A DNA stretch of 48,321 nucleotides from Bacteroidota bacterium (GTDB lineage Bacteria; Bacteroidota; Bacteroidia; Sphingobacteriales; Sphingobacteriaceae), in NCBI GenBank assembly GCA_013285685.1, contig JABDHD010000017.1, positions 1 through 48,321 on the forward strand, given 5' to 3'. Both the position numbers and the translations under genes were made by a program. The first letter of the stretch is position 1. Each line of letters opens with the position of its first letter. The notes under the pieces were generated by a model, which saw nothing but the letters and a program-made list of their open reading frames with translations, made no database searches and was not told the origin of the DNA. Positions 31,725 to 39,752 of this stretch are shown one piece after another.

Positions 31725-32471
31725 TTATTTACTATGTGCAAACGTTTTTCGTTTCAAAACAAAGTTAGCGCCCAGGTAAACCTTCCGCACCATTTCATTC
31801 GCCGCCAATACTTCCGGTACGCCCGATTCCAATATTTTCCCCTCAAAAAGCAGGTAAGCCCTGTCTGTTATCGAAAGGGTTTCCTGCACGTTATGGTCTG
31901 TTATAAGTATGCCGATGTTACGGGTACGCAATTTAGCAACCATCGATTGTATTTCCTCCACCGCTATCGGGTCGACACCCGCAAAAGGCTCGTCGAGTAA
32001 AATAAAATTAGGCTCGGCAGCCAGCGCACGGGCAATTTCGGTACGCCGCCGTTCGCCGCCCGAAAGCAGGTCGCCGCGGTTACGCCGCACTTTATGCAGG
32101 CTGAACTCATCGATCAGCTCTTCCAGCTTTTCATGCTGCCGGTCCTTTGGCATATTGCCCATCTCCAGCACCGCCTTGATGTTATCCTCTACTGACAGCT
32201 TCCTGAATATCGATGCCTCCTGCGCCAGGTAGCCGATGCCCTTTTGAGCGCGGCGGTACATTGGGTCGGTGGTGATGTTTTCATCATCCAGGAATATCTC
32301 GCCCTCGTTTGGTTTGATCAGCCCCACGATCATATAAAATGACGTGGTTTTACCTGCGCCGTTCGGCCCCAGCAGCCCTACAATCTCGCCCTGCGAAACA
32401 TTAAAGGATACATCGTTTACTACGGTGCGTTGTTTATATTTTTTTAGAAGATGTTCTGCGCGAAGAATCAT
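31725..32471 (-). CDS. lptB: LPS export ABC transporter ATP-binding protein
   Basis: A 248-residue ABC ATPase: Walker [10 protein letters not shown] (35-43), Q-loop in [15 protein letters not shown], signature LSGGE (136-140), and Walker [11 protein letters not shown] with D160 and E161. The switch histidine is in [12 protein letters not shown]. The EASIFRKL and [15 protein letters not shown] stretches are typical of LptB. It powers lipopolysaccharide transport from the inner membrane with LptF and LptG. Tandem 44-bp repeats precede its start. Confidence 0.94.
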   Translation of the reverse strand: MILRAEHLLKKYKQRTVVNDVSFNVSQGEIVGLLGPNGAGKTTSFYMIVGLIKPNEGEIFLDDENITTDPMYRRAQKGIGYLAQEASIFRKLSVEDNIKAVLEMGNMPKDRQHEKLEELIDEFSLHKVRRNRGDLLSGGERRRTEIARALAAEPNFILLDEPFAGVDPIAVEEIQSMVAKLRTRNIGILITDHNVQETLSITDRAYLLFEGKILESGVPEVLAANEMVRKVYLGANFVLKRKTFAHSK

Positions 32472-32472
32472 T

Positions 32473-32607
32473 TTTATTTCTTGGGATTACACCGATTATT
32501 TTTTGATTTCACCGATTTTATTTCTTGGGATTACACCGATTATTTTTTGATTTCACCGATTTTATTTTTTTGGGATTTCACCGATTATTTGATGATTTCA
32601 CCGATTT
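32473..32607. repeat. Three tandem 44-bp repeats upstream of lptB
   Basis: Unit starts TTTATTTCTTGGGATTACAC and contains CACCGATT twice. Copies begin at 32473 and 32517 (identical) and 32561 (diverged). They begin just upstream of the lptB start codon at 32471, so they may carry promoter sequence or be a slippage-prone spacer. Confidence 0.8.
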
Positions 32608-32672
32608 TGATGGGTTAAAACCTGATGTGATTCATTTACCGATATCACACACTGACAACTGCCCGCTGCAAT

Positions 32673-34376
32673 CTAACCACCAAAACGGATTCCCTTTATA
32701 TTTAATTGTATAGAACGTTTTTCCCGCCAGATATTTTCTTCAATTGAATAACAAATGTCAAAAGGCACGTCTTTTTTTATTTGCGACAGCATTTCGCCCT
32801 GGCCGAAGGCAATACTATCATAACCTGCCGAGCCCTGCTGAATTACCGTCATTTTTATATGGCTGCCACCCACCAGGCTGGCTGCACCGCTAACATACAC
32901 ATTTCTGCTCAGGAAAACCGGCGCCATATTTTCCGGCCCGAACGGTGCAAAGCTATTTAATATCCTGAAAAACTTTGGCCCGATCTGGCTCAGGGGCAAT
33001 TCGGCGTCGATATTTATCTGCTGTATCAATTGTTCGGGTTTGATGGTGGCGCTTACCACTTCCTCAAACCGTTCTGCAAAGGCCTCGATATTTTCGGCCT
33101 CCAGCGTCAGGCCGGCAGCATATTTGTGCCCGCCAAACTGTATCAGCAGGTCGCTGCAACCGCACAAGGCCTCGTACAAGTCGTAGCCAAATACCGACCG
33201 TGCCGAGCCTGCTACATAACCGTTTGAGCGGGTGAGCACAATGGTAGGCCGGTAATATTTTTCGGTTAGTCGCGAGGCGACAATACCAATCACCCCTTTG
33301 TGCCAGTGTTCGCTAAACACCACGGTGGATTTACGGTTGATCATTACTTCATCGCGTTCGATGATGCCCAGCGCCTCATCCGTGATGGAAAGGTCGTGCC
33401 CTTTACGTTCGGTGTTCTTAAAGTTGATTTCCAGGCTTTTTTGTTTGGCGGTATCTTCATCTGTTGCCGTGAGCAACTCAACCGCGTGTTTGGCATCGTC
33501 TATCCTGCCGGCAGCGTTGATGCGCGGGCCAAGCTGAAACACCACATCCGAGATGGTATAGGTGCCCGTTCTGCCGGCGACTTCCATCAGCGTTTTTACA
33601 CCTATGCATGGGTCAGTATTAATCTTTTGCAGGCCCATGTGTGCCAAAACCCGGTTCTCGCCGGTAATGTGCACAATGTCGCAGGCAATACTGATGCAAA
33701 CCAGGTCAAGATAACAGGCAATTTCTTCAAACGGAATGTCATTCTTTTCAGCATAGGCCTGTATCAGTTTGAAACCGATGCCGCAGCCCGATAGTTCTTT
33801 GTAAGGATAATCGCAATCCGGGCGTTTTGGGTCGAGCACCGCGACAGCCGCAGGTAACTCGCTGCCAGGCAGGTGGTGATCACAAATAATAAAATCAACT
33901 CCCCTTGCATTGGCGTGTGCGACCTTGTCCACTGATTTGATACCGCAATCCAGCGCTATGATCAGCTTAAAACCATTATCCGCGGCGTAGTCTACCCCTT
34001 TTTTGGAAACACCATAACCTTCGGTATAACGGTCGGGGATGTAATACTCGATATTAGGGTAAAGTTTTTTAAAAAAACTGTAGACAACTGACACGGCGGT
34101 CGTTCCGTCCACATCATAATCGCCATAGATCAAAATCTTTTCACGGGCTGCAATAGCGTTTTCTATCCGTAGAACAGCTTTTTCCATATCGGCCATTAAA
34201 AACGGGTCGTGGAGGTGGCGTTCGTCCGGGCGAAAGAACAGGCGGGCATCGTCGTAATTCCTGATCCCGCGGTGAATGAGCAGCGTAGTCAGGATCGGAT
34301 CGATATTTAACGCGGCAGCCAAAGAGTTTACTTCCTCATGATCAGGTGTATCCCTTAAGGCCCAGCGTTTATTCAT
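32673..34376 (-). CDS. recJ: Single-stranded-DNA-specific exonuclease RecJ
   Basis: A 567-residue DHH phosphoesterase: DYDVDG (86-91), CDHH (165-168), the DCGIKSVD loop, and the DHHA1 part with GHKYAAGLTLE (GGHK..A motif), followed by the OB-like C-terminal domain (FAPFGPENMAPVF). It degrades single-stranded DNA 5' to 3' in recombination and mismatch repair. Length is normal for the family. It is the first gene of the recJ-lptB-GH3 block. Confidence 0.95.
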   Translation of the reverse strand: MNKRWALRDTPDHEEVNSLAAALNIDPILTTLLIHRGIRNYDDARLFFRPDERHLHDPFLMADMEKAVLRIENAIAAREKILIYGDYDVDGTTAVSVVYSFFKKLYPNIEYYIPDRYTEGYGVSKKGVDYAADNGFKLIIALDCGIKSVDKVAHANARGVDFIICDHHLPGSELPAAVAVLDPKRPDCDYPYKELSGCGIGFKLIQAYAEKNDIPFEEIACYLDLVCISIACDIVHITGENRVLAHMGLQKINTDPCIGVKTLMEVAGRTGTYTISDVVFQLGPRINAAGRIDDAKHAVELLTATDEDTAKQKSLEINFKNTERKGHDLSITDEALGIIERDEVMINRKSTVVFSEHWHKGVIGIVASRLTEKYYRPTIVLTRSNGYVAGSARSVFGYDLYEALCGCSDLLIQFGGHKYAAGLTLEAENIEAFAERFEEVVSATIKPEQLIQQINIDAELPLSQIGPKFFRILNSFAPFGPENMAPVFLSRNVYVSGAASLVGGSHIKMTVIQQGSAGYDSIAFGQGEMLSQIKKDVPFDICYSIEENIWREKRSIQLNIKGIRFGG

Positions 34377-34484
34377 ATCTTTGCTTTGGAAACAGTAAAT
34401 ATAGATGAAAATTGTGAATGGTGAGAAGTGAGTGGTGATTCAGGCGATAGGCTCTTTGAATGTTTAAAATATAGAAATAATTGC

Positions 34485-34658
34485 AGCTACCCTCTTTCCG
34501 CCGAAGGCGAAGAGAGGGTGGTCGAGCGAAGCAATGACCGGGTGAGTTAACCCGGCGGGCATTGGCGCCAATGTCCTGCGGGTTAACTCACCCGAACCCC
34601 GTACGTACGGGGCTTCGCTTGTTCACCCTCTCTTCTGCAAGCGGGAAAGAGGGTAGCT
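34485..34658. repeat. 174-bp inverted repeat with a palindrome inserted in its right arm
   Basis: AGCTACCCTCTTTCC at the left pairs with GGAAAGAGGGTAGCT-type sequence at the right. The inner arms pair over GCGAAG...GGGTGAGTTAACCCG. The right arm carries CCCCGTACGTACGGGG (34597-34612), where the left arm has only about six bases. The 344-base gap between recJ and the MBL gene has no gene. Confidence 0.8.
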
Positions 34659-34759
34659 ACCTGATTATGAGAACCTTTCTCACATTCTAAGTTTAAAACG
34701 CTACCCTCCTCATTTATAATTTGCTGTTAACGATTAAACACGTTTCTTCTACTTATAAA

Positions 34760-35530
34760 ATGAAAATCTATCCCCTCAGCGAAGGCTCCTATTCCGTAGA
34801 CGCCAGCAAAAAATTTATTCCTTTTAACCCCGAAATTGATAATTACCGCGACCGGCCGGGATCATTGTTTATACATGTAAACCCCTTCCTGGTTGAAACT
34901 GCCAACGAACTGATGGTTTTAGATACGGGACTGGGCTATAAGGACACGCGCGACGAGTTAAACATCCATCAGCATATACGCAATCATGGTTTTGATCCGG
35001 AAGATGTGAGCCTTGTTTTGATGTCCCACTTGCATTATGACCACTCCGGCGGGCTGGTGGTTGAGCGTAACGGTAAATTAATACCCAGCTTTCCGAATGC
35101 CCGGCATATTATCCAACGCGGCGAATGGGATTTTGGCTTTACCGGTAAATCATCATCTTATCACAAAGAAATATTTGAAGCTTTGAAGGGAAATGTGACG
35201 CTGGAGCTGGTTGATGGCAACGGAACGCTCCAGGAAGGCATCCGTTATGAGCTATCAGGCGGCCACTGTCCATACCACCAGGTTTTCTGGCTGGAAAGTG
35301 AAGGCCTTAAAGTTTTTTTTGGGGGCGATGAGCTGCCCGAGCCGGAGCAACTTATACGGAAATTTATCGCGAAATATGATTATGATGGCCGCAAATCAAT
35401 GCAGCTACGCGAAGAGTACGGAAAAATAGCCGCAGAGCAGGGTTGGACGTGCTTATTTTATCACGCCAAAACGCTATGTGTTGGAAATGTTGTGCTGCAG
35501 GATGATCACTTTAAAGTTGAGCCCGCTTAA
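34760..35530 (+). CDS. Metallo-beta-lactamase-fold hydrolase
   Basis: A 256-residue MBL-fold protein. Metal-binding motif SHLHYDHSGG (89-98), the later histidine in SGGHCPYHQVFW, the aspartate in FFGGDELPEP and the final histidine in CLFYHAKT are in the expected order. Members include lactonases and other small-ester hydrolases; the substrate is not clear. ATG 34760 (MKIYPLSEGSY) is chosen rather than the upstream TTG because homologous proteins start close to the first strand. It overlaps the convergent response-regulator gene by 4 bases. Confidence 0.88.
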   Translation: MKIYPLSEGSYSVDASKKFIPFNPEIDNYRDRPGSLFIHVNPFLVETANELMVLDTGLGYKDTRDELNIHQHIRNHGFDPEDVSLVLMSHLHYDHSGGLVVERNGKLIPSFPNARHIIQRGEWDFGFTGKSSSYHKEIFEALKGNVTLELVDGNGTLQEGIRYELSGGHCPYHQVFWLESEGLKVFFGGDELPEPEQLIRKFIAKYDYDGRKSMQLREEYGKIAAEQGWTCLFYHAKTLCVGNVVLQDDHFKVEPA

Positions 35531-35946
35531 ACGTGGTCTTCAACTTTAAAAAGCTCCACAATTTTATCTACGTTAAGGGGTTTCGAGATAAAATCTTTTA
35601 CAAGGGGATATGAGCGGGCTTTGTTGATGTCGTTGCTGAACACCGAAGATGATATAATAAATATCTTGGTTTTGCCGAGCGGGTCGATGTTCAGGCGTTT
35701 ATATTCGTCCAAAAACTCCCAGCCGTTCATAATCGGCATGTTTATGTCAAGCAAAATATAATCAGGCAATTTGCTGATGTCATTCCGTTGAATCTCAACT
35801 AATTGATCAATAGCGAATTTACCGTTAAGGCATGCCATGATCTCGGTGTTTAATAAAGCCTTCTTTATTAACTTAATGGAGATGAAGTTGTTGATCTCGT
35901 CGTCATCTACCAGTAACACACTAACGGGTCTGCTATTGAATTCCAT
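35527..35946 (-). CDS. Single-domain response regulator
   Basis: A 139-residue receiver domain: acidic pocket DDDE (14-17), phosphorylation site D67 in ILLDINMPIMNG, S100 and K122 (FISKPLN) as switch residues. No output domain, so it acts on a protein partner in a phosphorelay, like the many CheY-like regulators of Bacteroidota. No histidine kinase is in the window. Confidence 0.93.
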   Translation of the reverse strand: MEFNSRPVSVLLVDDDEINNFISIKLIKKALLNTEIMACLNGKFAIDQLVEIQRNDISKLPDYILLDINMPIMNGWEFLDEYKRLNIDPLGKTKIFIISSSVFSNDINKARSYPLVKDFISKPLNVDKIVELFKVEDHV

Positions 35947-36238
35947 GTTATACCATTTATGTACTTGCTTTATACGGGTCGAAAAATTAAAAGGTTATAT
36001 GCATTTTGATAATAATTAAAATGTAATAAGGCTTTTTAATGCAGTAGACCGTATTCAGCAGGCAGTTTTATAATATGAGACCGTGTTTGTTAAATAAATA
36101 TTAATTAAAAGTAATATTTTTAAACCGAAGATTGCAAATATTTCAAAATGAAAAAAATCATCCCGCTGTCATATCTCGTTTTCGGGCCGGGCTTTTTTTT
36201 TACTAAATTAGCCAAAACATTTTATTCCCGCAAGCTAT
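35947..36238. other. Intergenic AT-rich region with no gene seen
   Basis: 292 bases between divergent genes. It is AT-rich with runs of A and T. A short frame from 36148 is not convincing. No exact promoter element was seen. Confidence 0.5.
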
Positions 36239-37255
36239 ATGTCAAAACCAATCATAACCGGAATAATGTCGTACGGCATGTCGGGCCGGATATTTCATGC
36301 ACCGTTCCTGCATACCAACCCGGAATTTGAATTTAAAGCGGTAGTTGAGCGCCATGAAAAGAAGGCCGCAAAGCGCTATCTGGAAGTGCTGAGCTATAAT
36401 TCGATAGACGAATTGCTTGACGACAGTGAAATTGAACTGGTGGTTGTAAATACGCCCAACGATACCCATTTCGACTTCGCCATAAAGGCCCTAACCGCTG
36501 GTAAACATGTTTTGCTGGAGAAGCCAGCCGCCGCAAGCAGCGTCGAGGTGAAGATCATGTTCGACCTGGCAAAAAAGCTTAACCTGCATTTGCTATTATA
36601 CCAAAACCGCCGTTGGGACAGCGGTTTTTTGCAAGTGAAAGAAGTGGTTGAAAGCGGGCGCCTGGGGCAATTGGAGGAAGTTTACTTCAGAATGGACAGG
36701 TTTAAAAGATCCCTTAGCCCGAAAACATTTAAAGAAACAGCCGCCACACCCGCTAATGGACTGGTTTACGACCTGGGCGCGCATTTGGTGGACAATGCGA
36801 TTGCCCTGTTTGGAAGGCCGCTTAGCTTTACCAAAACAACGGGTATTTTCCGTGAAGGATCAGAAGTGCCCGACTATTTTACCTATCATTTAAAATATCC
36901 TAACCAACTGAATGTGTTTTTAACATCTGGGCTGCTTATTGCCGAGGTATTGCCCGGCTTTGTGATTCATGGAACAGAAGGAAGCTTTGTAAAAGAACGC
37001 TGCGATGTACAGGAAGCGCAGCTGGATGCCGGCATGATGCCCACTGATAAAGGTTATGGTATTGAACCGGCAGGCAGCGAGGGCAAGCTGGTATTGATGG
37101 ACCTGGACAACAAAGGGCATATAGAATGGTTGAAAGCTCCGAAGGGCGATTATAACGGCTTATTTAATGCCGTTTATCATACAATAAGGGAAAACGCGTT
37201 ATACCCCATAACCGAAGAGCACATTGCCTGGCAACTGGAATTGCTGGAAGCATAA
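36239..37255 (+). CDS. Gfo/Idh/MocA-family oxidoreductase
   Basis: A 338-residue NAD(P)-dependent dehydrogenase. The Rossmann start is the variant GIMSYGMSGRIFHAPFL (8-24), seen in one subgroup of the family. The catalytic EKP is in HVLLEKPAA (about 93-101), and the C-terminal domain has RMDRFKR and GLVYDLGAHLVDNAIALFG with the conserved D and H. It probably oxidises or reduces a sugar or sugar-like compound; the substrate is unknown. Start ATG 36239. Confidence 0.92.
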   Translation: MSKPIITGIMSYGMSGRIFHAPFLHTNPEFEFKAVVERHEKKAAKRYLEVLSYNSIDELLDDSEIELVVVNTPNDTHFDFAIKALTAGKHVLLEKPAAASSVEVKIMFDLAKKLNLHLLLYQNRRWDSGFLQVKEVVESGRLGQLEEVYFRMDRFKRSLSPKTFKETAATPANGLVYDLGAHLVDNAIALFGRPLSFTKTTGIFREGSEVPDYFTYHLKYPNQLNVFLTSGLLIAEVLPGFVIHGTEGSFVKERCDVQEAQLDAGMMPTDKGYGIEPAGSEGKLVLMDLDNKGHIEWLKAPKGDYNGLFNAVYHTIRENALYPITEEHIAWQLELLEA

Positions 37256-37289
37256 AAAATTCGTAAAATTGCCGTGAACCGGAATATAA

Positions 37290-37796
37290 ATGAATATGAT
37301 GAAAAAAATATGCCTTTTCCTGACCCTGGTAGCTGCATTCGGCTGTAGCAACGCACAAAATAACCCAGCCAGCAAGGCGCAAACCGGGATACCGCCTTTC
37401 CGGATATTAACGACCGACAGCGTTAATATGACGCCGACCGACCTGAAAAAAAACATGCCCCTGATGATCATCTATTTTTCGCCGGATTGCAGTCATTGCC
37501 AGCATTTGATGTACGAGCTGAAGCCGAAAATGGCCGACTTAAAGCATGTGCAGGTGGTAATGGTAACATTTGCGGAGCCATTGAAGGCCTCCCAGGTCTT
37601 TTATCGCGATTTCGACCTTAAGAAATACCCCAATTTTACGGTTGGAACCGAGGGTTATACCTATGTAGTTCAAAAATATTATGATGTACACTCAACGCCG
37701 TACATCGCCCTTTATGATAAAAGCCACAAGCTGGTAAAGGCATGGGACAAAACCCCTCCGATAGACGAATTGGTTGACGAGGCAAAAAAATTGTAG
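37290..37796 (+). CDS. Thioredoxin-like lipoprotein
   Basis: A 168-residue exported protein. The lipoprotein signal ends in AAFGC with lipidated C19. A thioredoxin fold follows with active site C67-S-H-C70 (FSPDCSHCQHLMYEL) and the cis-proline loop STPYIALYD. It likely acts as a periplasmic reductase of the TlpA/ResA type. It starts 34 bases after the oxidoreductase gene and precedes a secreted protein by 6 bases. ATG 37290 gives a typical signal length; 37296 and 37299 are alternatives. Confidence 0.88.
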   Translation: MNMMKKICLFLTLVAAFGCSNAQNNPASKAQTGIPPFRILTTDSVNMTPTDLKKNMPLMIIYFSPDCSHCQHLMYELKPKMADLKHVQVVMVTFAEPLKASQVFYRDFDLKKYPNFTVGTEGYTYVVQKYYDVHSTPYIALYDKSHKLVKAWDKTPPIDELVDEAKKL

Positions 37797-37802
37797 CCTC
37801 CG

Positions 37803-38501
37803 ATGAAATCGACGTCGGGGTTTTTACTTCTTTTGGCAGTTTGCGGCTTCATCAAGCCTAAAGCTCCCAAGGTAATTCAATTTGAAATAAGTTCGATATT
37901 AAATGCCCGGCCGGTAACCACACTTAGCAATGCAAAGCTGACAGCCTGGAAAACCGGCATCGACGGCGGCGGCAACGGAGACGGCTACCTCACTAAATCC
38001 GCGGCCGGTTTTAACAGAGACTCCGTTGAACATGCGCTGCCGGATGACCCTTTAATCCGCGCAGATAGCTGTCATCCCGCAATACAATTACATTACGCCA
38101 ACGGCGACAGCTTACGCTACCAGGCCTGCAGTATGAAAGGTGAAGCTTCCGTTACGTTTTCAGTTCCGAAAGGAAGATATTCCAAGCTCTACTTTGCTAT
38201 GACCAGCGCCGAAGGAGGATCCGCGCTTAAGTTTTATTTAACTTATGCTAACGGCGAAACCATTGAACAGTCCTTATTGCCCGATTATTACCAGGATTTA
38301 CCTGCAAATGACGCAAACCTATGTTACCTTACCCATGACCTCGCCAAATGGGGTCCCACAAACAAAATGACGGAAAAGAATCATCATAATATAGACTTGG
38401 TGAAAGTGAAAACTGATCCAAAACAGACATTATTGAAGATAAAAATCAGTAAAGGGAAACAGGGGTATGTTGTGTTTTGGGCAGCGGCAGGGGAATTGTG
38501 A
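37803..38501 (+). CDS. Exported protein of unknown function
   Basis: A 232-residue protein with a short signal peptide (MKSTSGFLLLLAVCGFIKPKA, cleavage about 21). The rest is rich in beta strands (e.g. GEASVTFSVPKGRYSKLYFAMTSAEGGSALKFYLTYANGE), as in carbohydrate-binding or NPCBM-like beta sandwiches; this is only a resemblance. It follows the thioredoxin-like lipoprotein by 6 bases and probably shares its transcript. Two cysteines (in ADSCHPAI and YQACSM) could be substrates for that reductase. Confidence 0.72.
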   Translation: MKSTSGFLLLLAVCGFIKPKAPKVIQFEISSILNARPVTTLSNAKLTAWKTGIDGGGNGDGYLTKSAAGFNRDSVEHALPDDPLIRADSCHPAIQLHYANGDSLRYQACSMKGEASVTFSVPKGRYSKLYFAMTSAEGGSALKFYLTYANGETIEQSLLPDYYQDLPANDANLCYLTHDLAKWGPTNKMTEKNHHNIDLVKVKTDPKQTLLKIKISKGKQGYVVFWAAAGEL

Positions 38502-38547
38502 TAACAAATGCACGGCAACCGGCAAAGCTGAAGAAGAAATAAACTTT

Positions 38548-38555
38548 TATATTTG
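38548..38555 (+). promoter_or_regulatory. -7 promoter element of the broken rpn gene
   Basis: TATATTTG, 3 bases before ATG 38559. It overlaps the alternative TTG start 38553. The promoter of the pseudogene is thus intact. Confidence 0.55.
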
Positions 38556-38558
38556 GTT

Positions 38559-39463
38559 ATGCCTAAAAGTAAACCGCCAGTTCCGGGAAAATACATTGAC
38601 CCTTTAGTTGACTTTGCCTTTAAAAAAATATTTGGCAGCGAGCCAAACAAGGATTTGCTGATCGCATTTTTGAATGAAGTATTCAGGGGACGCAAGCACA
38701 TTGTAGATTTAGTTTACAACAAAAACGAGCACCCCGGCGATTTAAAAGATGAAGGCGCTGCCATATTTGACTTGCTTTGCACCGGGGATAAGGGCGAAAA
38801 GTTTTTGATAGAAGTACAACGCGGCAGGCAGGGACGCTTTAAAGAAAGAGCGCTGTTTTATACATCACGACTTATCAGCGACCAGGCCCCAAAGGGGCGG
38901 CGAGCGGAATGGGATTATGATATTACCGGCGTCTATTTGGTTGCACTGCTGGAAGACTTTGTTCTTCCGGGTGATCCGCCCGATAAATACCTGCACAATA
39001 TTTGCTTATGTAACACCGATACAGGTGTCCGCCTTTAGGCGGATACGATAAGCTGGGTTATACTTATATTGAATTACGTAATTTTGTTAAAGCGGACACC
39101 GAACTGGAAACCGATTTAGATAAGTGGCTGTATTTTTTAAAGAATATGCCCAGAATGGAGAGGCTACCCGTTTACTTACGGAAACCGATATTTGAAAAAC
39201 TATTCAATATAGCGGAATATACCAATTTGACGAAGGAGGAAAAAACCATGTACGATAGCAGCATGAAATACAAGTGGGATAATAAGAATGTGCTGGATTA
39301 TGCCGTAAAGGAGGCAGTGAAGGAGGCTGACGCAAAAGCCCGAATTGAGGAACGAAAAAAAGCACAGGAAGAAATTGCGCACGAAATGATAAAGGAAGGT
39401 ATACCACTTGCCCAAATCTCAAAGTTTACTAAACTATCGATTGCCGAAATAGAAAGTCTTTAA
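38559..39463 (+). pseudogene. Rpn-family nuclease gene broken by a 16-bp palindrome
   Basis: The first frame from 38559 gives 160 residues matching the Rpn protein at 6454-7308: GKYIDPLVDFAFKKIFGSEPNKDLLIAFLNE, D71 (AIFDLLC), E85-x-Q87 (FLIEVQ), up to CNTDTG. It then meets TAG at 39036-39038, inside the palindrome TCCGCCTTTAGGCGGA (39028-39043). The rest of the protein continues in another frame from about 39044 (DKLGYTYIELRNFVKADTELETDLDKWLYFLKNMPRMERLP ... LSIAEIESL) to 39463. In the intact paralogue the gap holds just EIFYN, so the palindrome replaced about ten bases and shifted the frame. The nuclease core is still whole in the first part. Confidence 0.88.
39028..39043. repeat. 16-bp palindrome TCCGCCTTTAGGCGGA interrupting rpn
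   Basis: A perfect palindrome except for a TT centre: 7-bp arms TCCGCCT and AGGCGGA around TT. It carries the premature TAG. It is of the same size class and G/C-ended style as the palindromes at 12091, 23102, 24789, 34597 and 41939. Confidence 0.75.
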
Positions 39464-39475
39464 TCATCCCACGTA

Positions 39476-39712
39476 ATGGATGATAACAGCATGAAATACA
39501 AATGGGACAATAAGAACGTGCTCGACTACGCCGTAAGGGAGGCTGTTCAAGAGGCGGTAAATGAGGCTATTACAAAAGCCCGTGACGAAGAGCGCAAAAA
39601 GGTGCATGAAGAAAGGAAAACCATGGCCCGTGAAATGGCAAAAGACGGTTTACCTTTGGCACAAATCTTAAAGTTTACTAAACTATCAATTGAGGAAATA
39701 GAAAACCTGTAG
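39476..39712 (+). pseudogene. C-terminal fragment of another rpn copy
   Basis: A 78-codon frame, MDDNSMKYKWDNKNVLDYAVREAVQEAVNEA ... LAQILKFTKLSIEEIENL. It repeats the last 70 or so residues of the preceding rpn gene (DSSMKYKWDNKNVLDYAVKEAV ... LAQISKFTKLSIAEIESL) with changes. It lacks the nuclease core. It is probably the remnant of a tandem duplication or recombination between two rpn genes; whether it is translated is unknown. Confidence 0.75.
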
Positions 39713-39734
39713 CCAAAATATTGCTATTCTTTAT

Positions 39735-39752
39735 CCGCACATCTGCACATCA
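39735..39752. repeat. CGCACATCT-type intergenic repeat
   Basis: CCGCACATCTGCACATCA, related to the longer stretch at 43638-43676. It touches the end of the transglutaminase gene. Confidence 0.4.

Noticed and set aside
36148-36330. A 60-codon frame MKKIIPLSYLVFGPG... before the Gfo/Idh/MocA gene
   Set aside because: It overlaps the oxidoreductase start by 92 bases, contains a long homopolymer run and has no signal-peptide or domain continuity. Likely chance.
38500-39720. CRISPR-like or IS element around the rpn fragments
   Set aside because: No terminal inverted repeats, no DDE or tyrosine transposase and no spacer-repeat pattern were seen; Rpn proteins are nucleases without classical IS ends.
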